DNA of 64,000 nucleotides, taken from positions 13,640,001 through 13,704,000 of the forward strand of contig JBANAY010000003.1 of NCBI GenBank assembly GCA_037952775.1, written 5' to 3'. The notes under the pieces were generated by a model that was not told the DNA's origin, did not search any database, and saw only the letters and a program-made list of their open reading frames with translations. The stretch comes from Clonostachys chloroleuca. Lineage: Eukaryota; Ascomycota; Sordariomycetes; Hypocreales; Bionectriaceae. The position numbers and the translations under genes are program-made. This document shows positions 20,601 to 31,106 of this stretch, piece by piece. The first letter of the stretch is position 1; the number at the start of each line of letters is the position of its first letter.

Positions 20601-21745
20601 GTTTACTATCGTCCCTCGGGTGCATCAGTGGAGCGACCATGGAAACCCATCCCGGTCAGATATCATTACAGCCAAAACCTGTTAGATTTTGTAAATCGAT
20701 GTGAGTGTCGTCTTGGCGTTGTTTTCTTTGAAGGCCTGGAGCAGAAAGAAATGCTTGAGGCCAAATACGGGAACGCGCTGGAAACACCAGCCTAGACTGG
20801 AGAAATCAATGCCCTTAGACGGCCCCGGTACTGGCTCATTGTCTGACATGTTGTTCCCACCTTCTCTTATGGCCTCGGGCGTTTCGGACCCCCAAAACAT
20901 GCCATGGAACCCCAATTTATGGTGTTCTCGAGGGAAGGCAATTTTGGTGACCCTCTCTGGATAGGCTTGGAATCCAATATGCATCGCCATGTCCTCGGCC
21001 CGGGGAAGAAACTAGTAATACCCTTTCGAAAGCCTATTCCGCGTTCCCAAGCCCACTTTTGACAGATTAGTTAACTAAATGCTATGACTAAATAGGAGTA
21101 ATCTACTCGTTTGATTGCTTTGGCCGCTATAAGCAAGGGATATCCTAGGATTAGATTTTAAACGCGATGTATATCATACATAAGTTATGATTATACCACA
21201 ATATACGAAACGTCGCGACTACTAAAGCCGGCCGATCGTGTTTTCTTTTGTTTGTTATCTCCCTATTCCCTTAAATAGCGGCTAACTCGATAGATACCGC
21301 ATCCAAATTGACAATGCTAAATACTACCCTCCTGCTTCAGTGGTGGGGTCCGGTGCAACTAGATCTCGAAAGGTACACCATCATGATTGCCAGCCGTATA
21401 CCAATACTCCAGTTGATGAAACATTTAGTAAATTAAGCAGAGATATCACAATCACTTAAAGTAAAACCACGTGATCTGAACGACGAAAGTCAATAGTTCA
21501 TATATAAAAGCGAGAAAGATCGTCCTTGGTACGTAGACCCTGCGTTCAACTGTAGACTACAAAGTTTCTCTATATAATATTTCTTCGAGAGGTCTATTGG
21601 AGAAGAATGTTTGGCTGATGATTCGCGGGTCTACATCACCATCATCACCATCATCACCATCATCGTCACTGTTCACATTATCTTCTCTATCCCCGTTCTT
21701 GTCTTCATCGTCGTCTTCTTACTGGTCCGTCTGAAGATCTTCCCG
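20601..21745. other. no supported gene
   Basis: I see no intact gene. A simple repeat of CATCATCACC units lies at 21633-21667. Minus-strand frames around 20690-20990 show some protein-like composition but no motif. Confidence 0.4.
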
Positions 21746-21749
21746 CTCA

Positions 21750-22310
21750 TCTTCCGCAACCCCTAGCTAGTTGTTTTCTCAAAGGGCTCAGAAATTGGCG
21801 AATCATCCGGCTTTGGCTTCCACAGCTGTTGTCACGCCATGCCCGGAACTTTCTACAGCTCTTCCGATTAAAGGGCCAATATGTCGGCTTGATTGTAGCC
21901 CGTGCGGACGATTCCATCCCCGGAGTCGAGATGCGCGAGAACCCTTTTGAAGTCCTGTCTTTTTTCGCTTTCCTCCCAGATAACGCAGGGCTAAAGATCA
22001 CAGCGCTTCATCCACATCGTTCGAGAAATCCAGCTAGAGTTTCACCTCGTCTCGGTTCACAGCCGAGTCCAGCAGGCCATATAGGAAACCTTGCTGATAC
22101 TCAAAGGCATGCATGAGGAAGAGCATCATGCGAGCCGCTAGAAAGTGGCCGCAAGGAGCTTCTGTGGATAAGGCCTTGATAGTCTTCAGCAAAGCCTTCC
22201 ATCCTTCAAGAAGCGCCTTGTCTGTCTCGACTATCGCATTCCAGGGAGGACCTTTGTTCCGTTTGTAGAAGTGGAGTGTGCAAATAGTTAAGTAGAGATG
22301 TTGAACGAGG
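21750..22310 (-). pseudogene. gene relic beside the P450, unknown family
   Basis: Minus-strand reading from about 22300 gives LTICTLHFYKRNKGPPWNAI, then DKALLEGWKALLKTIKALST, GHFLAARMMLFLMHAFEYQQ and GFLYGLLDSAVNRDEVKL. It then meets TAG in a context where CAG (Gln) would be expected, a C to T change, followed by LDFSNDVDEAL and a second stop. Later pieces (KRQDFKRVLAHLDSGDGIVR) are in the same frame and end in LISEPFEK-like sequence. This is a helical, cytosolic-looking protein of unknown family, dead through point mutation. Confidence 0.55.
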
Positions 22311-22628
22311 CTTTTGACTCCTCTATTGTCTCTAGAATGCGACCATGTAGGTTTTCTAATATTAATTATAGTTTCGCAATCTACTATGCTAAGCCTCTAT
22401 TCCATTGAGGCCTAGGGGGACCATTAAGGAAGTTGGTTCTCTCTTCACACCATTTATTTGTAGAAGATAAATACATCCACGGTGCTTCTAACGGCTGCTA
22501 GTAAGCAACAGGGAGGCCACCCATTCAGTATTATGAAATAAATATAGCCTGTATTTTCCAAACAACTAATCCACGACTCAGGATCATAGCCCCGGTTAAT
22601 TTCGTACCACTACAAAAGTAGTATTAAA

Positions 22629-24379
22629 TCATTTCCCCACAGAGCCCTCGGATTTTAACCCATAGCGTTCGAAGAACTCAGCATCGCTCCCCTTGACAGC
22701 CTCTGCCGTTTCGCTGGCCATAATTAGCTCCCTGCACTTCTTGGTTCTGGGACTGATGCGGAACGGGAATTCGGCCGGGCGGGAAACAGTGCCTGGGAGA
22801 ACGCTGAGCGACGGCTCGACCTCATGCCCTTCTGAATCGACTCCTTTGGTAATCTGAAACGCAGCTAGACTCTGTACAATGGCAAGATATAGAAAAGAAT
22901 CGGCAAAGTTCCGGCCAGGGCAAATCCTCCGCCCGAAACCAAAAGCAAATTCTTTCGGGTCGGGCTCATTATACAGGGCCCCGTACCGCTCCGGCTTGAA
23001 ACAGGTCGGGTCGTGGTAAACACTCGGGTCATGAGCGAACACACGAAGGCTAGTTTGGATGAGAGCTCCCTTTGGAATCAGGTATCCCCTGTATATCAAG
23101 TCTTCATCGTTTTGATGTGGCAAGCTCAATGGAGCGACGGGCTGCCACCGGTACATCTCTTTGACGATACCCTCCACATAAGGCAGCCTGGGGCGATCAT
23201 CAAAGTTCGGAAGCCGGTTAGATCCGACAACTCTTTCAATCTCTTCGTGTCCCTTTTGAAGTACCTCCGGGTATAGTAACATTGCAAGGAAAAAGAAGCT
23301 CAAAGTTGAGACCGTGGTATCTGAACCACCACCATATAATGCTGCGGCCGAGAACTTGACTCCAGATTGATATGCAGAATCGTCTGGATCTTTAGCATGT
23401 TGCAATGCATTAGAAACATACGACTTCCTGTGACAGTTGTCTTCCATCTGCCGTTGTACAAACTGGAACGGCTTCTCCGCTGCTGCTAAAACTTCAGCTT
23501 TCCAAGCACGAGCCGTTCGCTTGAACCCAGCCCCGGGAAACCAGCCTGGTAGGTATTTCAGAGTAGGCACCACATCGACTGCCCAGGCCCCAGATCCTGC
23601 CACCTTATTGAAGACCGCCATCATGCGGGTAACAAGGTCTAGAACTGGATCGCGGCGAGTAGTATCGACAGAATATCCGTAGGTCAATTTAATGATCGAT
23701 GAGCCCGTTATACTGGAAAGAATTGATTAAAATTTCTGTCTTTTTTTAGTTCGGAAGAATACAGAAGCAGACTAACAGCTCTAGGTGATCCAATAGTTTG
23801 CCGGGCTCATCTAAAATGAGTTGAAGCATTCTTGAAACTTCTACTTGTTGGGTGTCTCGGAAGCTCTCAACCATGGTCTTTGTGCCCATATACTGGTGCA
23901 TAAGCTTTCGGTGAAGTCGAAAGGTTTCATTATATGGGAGTGCGCCTGTATAATTTTCGAAGCCACATCTAGACAAGAAGGTGTTGAGGTGAGTTAGTTA
24001 CCTAGCGACGATAAAGCTTTGCAATGGGTGATATGCCTTACAATCCGAAGCCAAACTCTAGCCAGGGTCTGGAACCCGTTTGTAGAGACTTCTTATCCAA
24101 GATATCGACCGCGATCTGTTTGTCATTGAGGATGATAATGGATCGCCCCAACACAGTCACCGAGGTGATCGGGCCATACTTGTCTCTGTGATTCGCCCAA
24201 TGCTCATATTCTGGAATTTCATGGGCCGGCAGATCAAAGATGTTCCCAATCAGTGGAAGTGGGCGAGGCCCAGGAGGAAGAGGAGCCGCTGGCCTCTTGC
24301 GCCTCCGCTGTTGGAAAACGAGGAACGAGCCCAAGGTCACGGCAATCCCAATCAACAGAAGACTGTTTGGAGCCTTCAT
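22629..24379 (-). CDS. cytochrome P450 monooxygenase, three exons
   Basis: Exons are 24379-24042, 23968-23777 and 23712-22629, joined in frame by introns of 73 bp (GTAAGG...GTCTAG with ACTAACTCAC branch) and 64 bp (GTTAGT...TTCCAG), for a 537-aa protein. An N-terminal membrane anchor (residues 5-22) is followed by basic residues and the PLPPGPRPLPLIGN hinge. Further signatures are the I-helix AAALYGGGSDTT (about 300-310), the E-x-x-R motif EMYR (362-365), KPERY (416), and the heme loop FAFGFGRRICPG with the ligand Cys near 441. The protein should sit in the ER membrane and hydroxylate or oxidise a lipophilic substrate using NADPH-P450 reductase. The overall look resembles fungal secondary-metabolism CYPs of the O-methylsterigmatocystin-oxidoreductase-like group; the substrate is unknown. 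It is complete although its neighbours are relics. Confidence 0.9.
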
Positions 24380-24589
24380 GGTGATATTTGTGTGTTGTAA
24401 ATTAGGAGCGAATTAGCTTCAAAATTATACAAAGATGGATTTCCCGGACTGGCTTGAAAAGCGTTTATAATGCAACTACCCAAAAGAACTTACGGGCGAA
24501 GCATAGGCCCACCAAAACTGCGAGTGCTTCTAGAATTTACTGCTCATTACATCACTATTGTACCTCCTTATTTTTTCTTAGCTAAAAAT

Positions 24590-25260
24590 GAACTGATTTA
24601 ATTCCTAGCCTGCGAAGGTGGTAAATTACTATACAGCCCACTGTGACTGTGATACATGGCAGGTTGCAACTACGATGTTACATTCGCTTGTTGTTGCCGA
24701 AGACGGAAGGGCTCTTGAGTACATGGGCCATATATATCGGCCGATCGCCTTTTGCTGCCGGAAAAGCCTGTACTGTGCGACATGATGAATTGGTAAGGAC
24801 ATACGTTCAGTCGCCCTGGGTGCCTCATTCTGCGAGCTACTATCACCGTTCAAGCCAAGGGCAGGGGTCGAGCAACACGGATCCTGCAGAAATTTCCAAA
24901 TTCCACAAGAGTATGTACATATGTACATATAGGCAATTGCTCTTTGTGTTCTACGGATCGTCATGGGGAACGCTAAGCAAGCCCCGTTATTAACCTCTCT
25001 TCATTGCCAGAACCATCATACATTATGCGAAGCAAAGTCCCGTACTTCAATCGCTCTTTTCTACTAAGAACATAACGTATTCCGCGAGCGATCTTTAGTA
25101 CGAAGCTGAATTTCATGATGTACTAGCTCTTTGATTCGAAAGAACACTGCACATTCTGCGAATTGTCAATAAGTCGGTGCTAGGCTACGTTTTGCAATTC
25201 AGTCGGTTTTTGCTGCTATGTACGAACATGACGCATTTCGCGAACTGTTAGTGAAATAAG
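24590..25260 (+). mobile_element. decayed 3' end of an A/B-type module
   Basis: The segment parallels the right arm downstream of gene B. TTTAATTCCTAGCCTGCGAA matches TTTAATACCTAGTCTGCAAG at 30419-30438, CAGGTTGCAACTACGATGTT matches CAGGTTGCAACGCTATGATG at 30474-30493, and several iterons follow, ending in CGCATTTCGCGAACTGTTAG near 25231-25250. It has the same orientation as the gene A and B relics. It may be the 3' end of that older copy, displaced about 4.2 kb by sequences that include the P450 gene, or a separate insertion. Confidence 0.6.
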
Positions 25261-25981
25261 CCTTCGAGATTTATTGGAAGCTAGTATTGGGTGGCGCTTG
25301 TTGAAGATCACTGGACGGTGCTTCTTGAAGTTTACTTCCTTTTCGACCTCATTTACGCCCAGTCTTACTCCCATTCATGCCACTCGGCTCTGTGGAATGG
25401 CAGAGAATTCCCTGGTTCTGGCCCAAGATTTGCTAGACTCTCAAATGACCCAAAAATAGGTAGAGAAGGACAATACTGCGACAATAATAATAGAGGCCCC
25501 CTTGAATAGAGTCCAAAGACCTGGCGGCAGTAATGATGCAAACATAATGAACGACTTCGTGATTTGAGCTTGTCAGAAAGGTTATCAGGTCCTCTAAATG
25601 CTGTATCCACCCCTTACCATCGTCAGAATTTTCACCGCAGTATTTCGTAGAACCTGTAGGGAATGTTGCGAATCCACATGGAATATTATCGCATTTCCTA
25701 ATAGCGTGAAGTATAAATTGGCTCTGACATTAGGGTGCCGGGTCCTAAAAAGTGGAACAAAGAATTACCAGGTCTTAAGTTAATTAACCTCAATGAAGAT
25801 CAGATCCTTCAGTGTAGGATCGAGGCCATTGATTTGATGGTAGCCCTCTGCGGCAAGAGAGAAACGGTCAAACGAGATCGCGTCCAGCTAAGAGTCAGCC
25901 CCGAACCGCCTATCAAAGCTGAGTCGCCCGGGGTGCACGGCGAAGTTGCGCCTTCCGTAGTCCCGATCAATTTCCCCTTCT
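25261..25981. other. no supported gene
   Basis: Positions 25740-25980 read in one plus-strand frame as a possible protein fragment (WNKELPGLKLINLNEDQ... RIEAIDLMVALCGKRE), but no family could be named. Confidence 0.3.
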
Positions 25982-26068
25982 AAAGCGCGATCGGTCCAGC
26001 TGTTAATCCGGCTTCCTCTAGCAGGCCAATTGAGGAGGCAGGATTAACAGTCGGACCGATCGCGCTTT
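25982..26068. repeat. foldback element (long hairpin)
   Basis: An 87-bp near-perfect palindrome: AAAGCGCGATCGGTCC at one end pairs with GGACCGATCGCGCTTT at the other. Pairing continues through TGTTAATCC and GGATTAACA, and an inner stem is formed by GCTTCCTC and GAGGAGGC. It could be a foldback-type or MITE-type element or a strong RNA hairpin. It starts directly after an open frame ends. Confidence 0.85.
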
Positions 26069-26478
26069 GGGGTCCAATGTTTTCCGCGGCACCTGCCTAA
26101 GCCTGATGCGCGCGCTGCCGAATTCCTAGATTCCCAGTGCCTAGTGATATCTCATTTCTATTTTTCATTTAGTCGCATCACAACAAACTAATTATGAGCA
26201 CTCACTATCGACCTTCCACCCTTCTTCAAATAGACCACCAGGCTCTATGAAATCGGGATCCTGTGGATTCAAGTAGTGCCAACGTGAATCTACGGTCGCT
26301 GGAGGAGCGACCTTAATGGCCAAGTCACGACATGTTGATACAGGCAACGCGACGCTACTAGCACCTCTAAGTAGTCCGTTGCCCCTTCACTCTTGATGTT
26401 GAGCCTGTATCGATACCAAACTAACTTTGCTTCTCTGGGGCCGACCCAGTAATCGATTTTAACACTCTCGGACAATGC

Positions 26479-26725
26479 CATGAGAGCCCCGCCGGACACG
26501 GAAAAGTTGCTTCAGCGTCTACGTGAGGTAGAGGAGATAGCTACACAAGAGGGGGAACGAGCCAATCGAGCAGAAACCAAGAGGAACTAAGCAGCGATCG
26601 AACGGAATCAGGAACGAAAAAGGACACGACCGGTAACGCTAGATGAGGATCTTGAGGCCTGCCGCAATCTCGTTTACACCCGCCTTACTCAAAGCGACCA
26701 GTAATACGGCCTTCGAAGTCGTCGA
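26479..26725 (+). pseudogene. relic of a fungal coiled-coil/kinase-like gene
   Basis: The start is MRAPPDTEKLLQRLREVEEI followed by an acidic/basic helix with AETKRN, then an in-frame TAA. Reading continues with ERNQERKRTRPVTLDEDLEA and CRNLVYTRLTQSDQ. This order (charged helix, then R-x-R-P-x-T-x-x-E-x-L-x-A-C-x-x-L) is found in a widespread fungal family whose full-length members carry a kinase-like domain. Only the N-terminal part remains. Family memory is from general experience and was not searched. Confidence 0.5.
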
Positions 26726-26862
26726 ACGAGAGACTCTAATCCGTGAGGCTGGTTTTTTATGCTGAATATCTATAGATACAGCGTGGGCTACCAGCGGCTT
26801 CTATTTAATTCTTGTATAACTCTACCTCAAAATTATACAATGAGTTGAATGAAAATCCAATC

Positions 26863-27267
26863 ATGAATATACCTTTTCCTGGTCCTCAAGCAGCTACGCC
26901 AGCCAATACTGAAAGCCTCGGGGATAATACAGAGGTTCAAGCATGGCTTGATTCGTCGACAAATCCCGGAACATCTTGGGATAATTTTTCTCAAGCATCT
27001 TTCTCTGTACTTACTACCAGTGAAGTTTTACCTACTACTATTGGGTCGCTTGCGATGACACGGATGGCCTCACCCTGCGTCGGCGACATGTTGCTCATCA
27101 TCGATAAATCGCGAAACTGTGCTCTTGCGTGTCGCAATGGAATTCTAAGTTTGGAGAACGTCCAGTCGATTAGGCCTGGCGAATCAGTGCCTAGATGTTG
27201 GCAGTGGGGATATACCGAAAATGATGCACAGTTCAAAGGGTTCAAGAGCGTTACTGAGGGGTCTTAG
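26863..27267 (+). pseudogene. truncated fungal beta-trefoil/fascin-like protein
   Basis: An open frame from the ATG at 26863 reads MNIPFPGPQAATPANTESLG and later CVGDMLLIIDKSRNCALACR, NGILSLENV and CWQWGYTENDAQFKGFKSVT. It resembles a fungal family with the pattern x-G-x-x-L-I-R-D-x-x-x-G-x-A-I-T-L-x-N-G-x-L-x-L ... W-x-W-x-C-x-E-x-x-G-x-x-G-F-x-N-x-x-S. The usual continuation after the G-F-x-N part is missing: the frame stops at 27267, 82 bp before the right arm. It is probably a 3'-truncated copy. Confidence 0.45.
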
Positions 27268-27605
27268 ATATGCCGCAATATATGGTGGAATTTTTATGCC
27301 ATATGAGCTGGGAGAACTTCACAGTCTCTAGGCGTAGAAGTGGCCACTATTGAATCAAGCTTGCAATCAATAGCCAGCATGTTGGTACCTAAAGGGGTAT
27401 CAAACGGCGAGAGATATGGCGAATGCCTATCGCCGTAAATCACCAAAACCCGAGGGTGGGCCCAACCTAAGGCTGCCTCGGCCCTAGCACAACTCAAGGT
27501 AGAAGGATAAGGTGGGTCTCTCATCTATGAGCGTGCTATTCCGCAGATAAGAATGATGACTAGATTTCTTATTGTTTATACTCTGATTATCATGAAGACA
27601 CCAGA

Positions 27606-28741
27606 ATGGCCTTAAAGAAACGACGTCTACAGCGTCATCGACGAGGAGGAAGGCGCCTAGCAGCCTAGTTCATGGTACCGTCGAACCCGCTATCGAACAG
27701 CAGATGCCAGTAGATATGGATGATTCTAGTCAAAATCATCCGGGTGTCCCTGGTGCCGAGAATCTCAATCCGGAGATGAGTCCGTGTACGGCTGTCGCTG
27801 GCAGCGGCGAAAAACAGGACGCGAATGGAAATGGCTGGCACGGCCAAGAAACACCACGTTTGACGGATGTCAAGAATCCCAAATCACATGGGGTGGACAA
27901 CGATGGCAGCCAAGATAAAGTCAATCACCTGGGCCTATACATTAGTTGTGATCAGGAAGACCAAACAAAGAGCCAAACCGGCCCGCAAGATATCGGCTCT
28001 ATTGGTCAGAAGGATAGCAATATGCAAGGCCTAGACTATGAGCAGAACCCTCTACGCGAGAATACTGAGAGCGATGATGAAACTACCCATCAGCTAACTT
28101 TGGATTATGATCATCAACAACTTGAGAGTACTGAGGAGGCAAGTGCTCTTAAGCCGGAGGAAGATCCTTTTCTTTGTATTAACGGTGATGAAATGATGGA
28201 CGGGGAGATATATTTACTAAAGTATTTAGAAAACGGAGAGCGTTTCTGGGTACCAGAAAAGACTCTTCAATCCAGGTATAATGCTGCCGTGTGTACCTAC
28301 TGGGGTTGTGGTCCGGGAAGCTGGAAGAGGAAAGAGCTGGAAGGAAGGGATCAGAATCTGGAAGCCAGGATCCTTTCTGAGTTGGAGGTTAAACCGAATG
28401 GCGACAGGAGAGTCCAGATTCTTGGTTATCCTATATCAAGAGCTATTATACTACCCAAGAAGAAGAAGGCTACATACCCGGACGCACCTCCTATCAAACT
28501 TCCCAGTCGCCAGGGCCAGACGGGCAAGGAGAGGTTAGAAACAATTGTTGGCGATAAGGAGGAGAATGGAAAACGGCTGTTCTCCTGCCAGTGGGATAAT
28601 GGAACTGAGTCTTGGGAGGAGTTACACGATGTTCCAGACTATACTGCGCTTAATACATATCTAGCTAGCGATGAAAACCTCTGTAGGAGATGTAATCCAG
28701 GCCTAGCAGCCCTTATCTTTGATAGGAAAGTGGTCTGGTAG
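27606..28741 (+). pseudogene. gene A, right copy, frameshifted near its start
   Basis: The sequence is the same as the left gene A except that a run of three G is two G at 27648-27649. The frame from the ATG at 27606 therefore stops at 27666-27668 after 20 codons. Downstream, an in-frame ATG at 27704 would give a 345-aa protein lacking the basic N-terminus (33 residues) but with both chromodomain-like modules, identical to the left copy from residue 34 on. Whether that shorter protein is made is unknown. Confidence 0.8.
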
Positions 28742-29631
28742 GTAATTTATCATATACGGAAAGATTAAAGGCTGTATTTATCTACCTAACTTCTAGATAC
28801 TATTATTGTGTACTGGTTTTTAAGTTATAATTACCTAGTAGAGTCTAAATTATATATTATATCTTCTGGAAAAATATTCAGACTAAATAGAGAAAAAAGT
28901 AACTAGTTAGATCTAAAGGATTAATAAGGATTAGGAGAACTAATAATAAGTCTTGGTAGAATATATCGTAACACGAGTTATATAAGTAATAAAAATTGAG
29001 AATAGGGGTATATAAACTTTTAAAATCAGCTATATTTGGATTGCTTGATAATAAATACGGATAGGGCTAATAACTACTTCTTTAACTATCCGATTTATAG
29101 TTATCTTCTCTGCTTGGATATACTGAAAGCTAAGTTTTTATACCTGTACTTATAATCTCCTTACGGTAGCTATAAGGTTCCAGAGTTACTAGAAAAGTTT
29201 ACAGTTAGCTATATATAAGGATCTAGTAATAGATCGCTTTTTGCTATTGAAGATACTATATATTCTATAAACTGTTAATATATAGCTAGCTAGATATATA
29301 GATATCTATATACTTCAATCGCTATATAAACTGTTAGCTCGTAGGGGTTTCTGGTATATACAGCCTAGGCTAGTTCATATATTTAACTATCGCTATTTAA
29401 TACCGGAACTACTATGCATTCAGCGAGCAGCTTTAATTTTCAGTACATACATTTTTATAGCAGATTTCTTAGTCCCGGGACTTACTATATTATTAAAGAA
29501 AATCCTATTTTCCGCTTCACTTATAAAGTCCTAAATTTATTTTAACATACTGCTCAACTTACTGCCTAATCGATCCCTTACGCTACTCATAATTAATATA
29601 TCACCTTATAAGCTTGCTCGGCCCATCAATT
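28742..29631. other. AT-rich spacer between genes A and B (right arm)
   Basis: The counterpart of 8532-9421, strongly AT-rich and non-coding. One iteron unit is at 29403-29434. TATA-rich sequence upstream of gene B may hold its promoter. Confidence 0.55.
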
Positions 29632-30360
29632 ATGCCAGCCCAATTGAGACACAAACCAAAGAAAAGATGCTTGCAAGCAGATTGTATCAAGGTACAGGTG
29701 GAAGAAACCTTGCAGCTTGAGGAGCAAACTAAGGAGACAGACGAGCAACTCGATGAATATAAGAAGCGGCTCAGCGACCAAGCAGATGATCATCTAAACA
29801 TGCACAGACAAAGGCTTGAGGAGCAAGTCAAGGCTGCAAAGGAGTTGCTTCGGGTGGAGGCAGGAGATCAGCTCAATGAATTTACGACCCATATCAAACA
29901 AATTATTAGCGAAGCAAAGAGGGAGGCAATCAGGACAATTTGCCGGGAACTATATCCATGGGACACCCGGCTTACTACTAAATACAAGGAACTTGACTTA
30001 CAGGCCAAGAAGCTTGAGGGGCAATACGGAAAGGCTCTTGAGGCACTTGATCAGATCAACCTGCAGCGGAGCATGCTGAATGACCAGGCTAAGTTGCTTG
30101 ACGAACAGAGGTTTCTTATTGAGCTAAAGAATAAGACTGAGGAAGCAATCAAGCAACTTGGGAGCCAAACCGAGGAGCAAGCAGCAAGGAAGCAGGCGAG
30201 GATCGAGATATCAAAGTTACTTGGCGAATTAAACAATCGACAGATCGAGAACCAAAGCAAGACACCACCTATACCACTTGGTGGGGTTAGGCTTCCGGGT
30301 GTAGCTGACTTGTGTCGTGGACTAGGCGAAATAGGGGTGCACCAAAACGCCAGCTTCTAG
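29632..30360 (+). CDS. gene B: coiled-coil protein of the A/B module (right copy)
   Basis: The gene encodes 242 aa from the ATG at 29632 and is identical at protein level to the left copy at 7803-8531. Its frame is intact although gene A in the same arm is broken, so the arm could still supply B. The helix-rich, charged composition, basic start (KPKKR) and lack of catalytic motifs are as described for the left copy. Confidence 0.65.
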   Translation: MPAQLRHKPKKRCLQADCIKVQVEETLQLEEQTKETDEQLDEYKKRLSDQADDHLNMHRQRLEEQVKAAKELLRVEAGDQLNEFTTHIKQIISEAKREAIRTICRELYPWDTRLTTKYKELDLQAKKLEGQYGKALEALDQINLQRSMLNDQAKLLDEQRFLIELKNKTEEAIKQLGSQTEEQAARKQARIEISKLLGELNNRQIENQSKTPPIPLGGVRLPGVADLCRGLGEIGVHQNASF

Positions 30361-30479
30361 AATCTACTGTTCATAGGGTTACTAATGTATAGTATTACCT
30401 TTGCCAAATATAAATTAATTTAATACCTAGTCTGCAAGGGCAGAATAACGTACTGTGAGCTATTGTGCATAGCAGGTTG

Positions 30480-30737
30480 CAACGCTATGATGTTACATCC
30501 GCTGGTTATTACCGCAAACGATATACATCCTGCGAATTAATAGTAATGTGTTAGTATGAGGCATGTACCACATTTTTTGAATAGACCGATCGTATTTACT
30601 ACCGAGAACATTATGTATTCTGCGAACTGCTATTAATAGGCTAATATGTTTTTTGCTACCGAGAACATGACGTATTTCGCCAAGCGCCATCTAAACTAAC
30701 TTCTAGCTACCTAGAATAGAATTCATTCTGCGAACTG
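30480..30737 (+). repeat. subterminal iterons of the right A/B module
   Basis: Four diverged units lie near 30510-30545 (ACCGCAAACGATATACATCC), 30598-30630 (TACCGAGAACATTATGTATT then CTGCGAACTG), 30655-30690 (TACCGAGAACATGACGTATT) and 30710-30737 (GAATTCATTCTGCGAACTG). Spacing is about 55-90 bp. A weaker unit continues beyond the arm near 30825-30865. Confidence 0.65.
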
Positions 30738-31106
30738 TCAGCAAAATTCGTCAGCGTAGGAATAAATCCTGCCGAGGGGTTCGAGCAATCGTCTGATAGC
30801 ATGCGACGCCTTGCTAGAACACTACGTTTTGCTACATGCTCTCCCATATACGCATTCGCCTCTACAACTAGAGCTACAGACAGAATTTCTCGAAAAGGAC
30901 CTTGTTAAAATATCAAGTATATACTTCGCTAATAGATGAAAAGTACTAAATTCAGGACAGTCCTGAATTCAGGCTTAAATTTATACCGAAAAACGAGCAC
31001 TCGCGCCCAAAAAGTGTTTCCGATAGCCATCAACTAGGTCTAATCTACCAAATTTAGGCCGTGGATCTAAATCTACAATCTCAAGCTATATAAACTTATT
31101 CTTCGC
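30738..31106. other. flank of the right arm
   Basis: No gene seen. A 19-bp inverted repeat with a one-base centre (ATTCAGGAC-A-GTCCTGAAT) lies at 30950-30968, upstream of the next gene, and could be an operator-like site; this is speculative. Confidence 0.4.

Larger units (their letters stand above)
27349..30737 (+). mobile_element. A/B module, right arm of a large inverted duplication
   Basis: This is the mirror image of 7427-10815. It contains gene A (27606-28741, frameshifted), an AT-rich spacer, gene B (29632-30360) and iterons to about 30737. The inner terminus has a near-palindrome TTGAATCAAGCTTGCAATCAA centred on AAGCTT. The two arms face each other's inner ends across 16.5 kb. Such an arrangement can form by insertion of two copies or by an inverted duplication event, and would permit flipping of the enclosed DNA by recombination. 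Confidence 0.7.

Noticed and set aside
22629..24379. A biosynthetic cluster formed by the P450, the ATP-grasp-like gene and the ABC transporter
   Set aside because: They are 10-20 kb apart, separated by relics and repeats, and no core synthase is present in the window.
7427..30737. The region as a Starship giant transposon
   Set aside because: No captain tyrosine recombinase (DUF3435-type) was seen in the window, and the A/B module ends do not show the expected structure; the idea cannot be excluded beyond the window.
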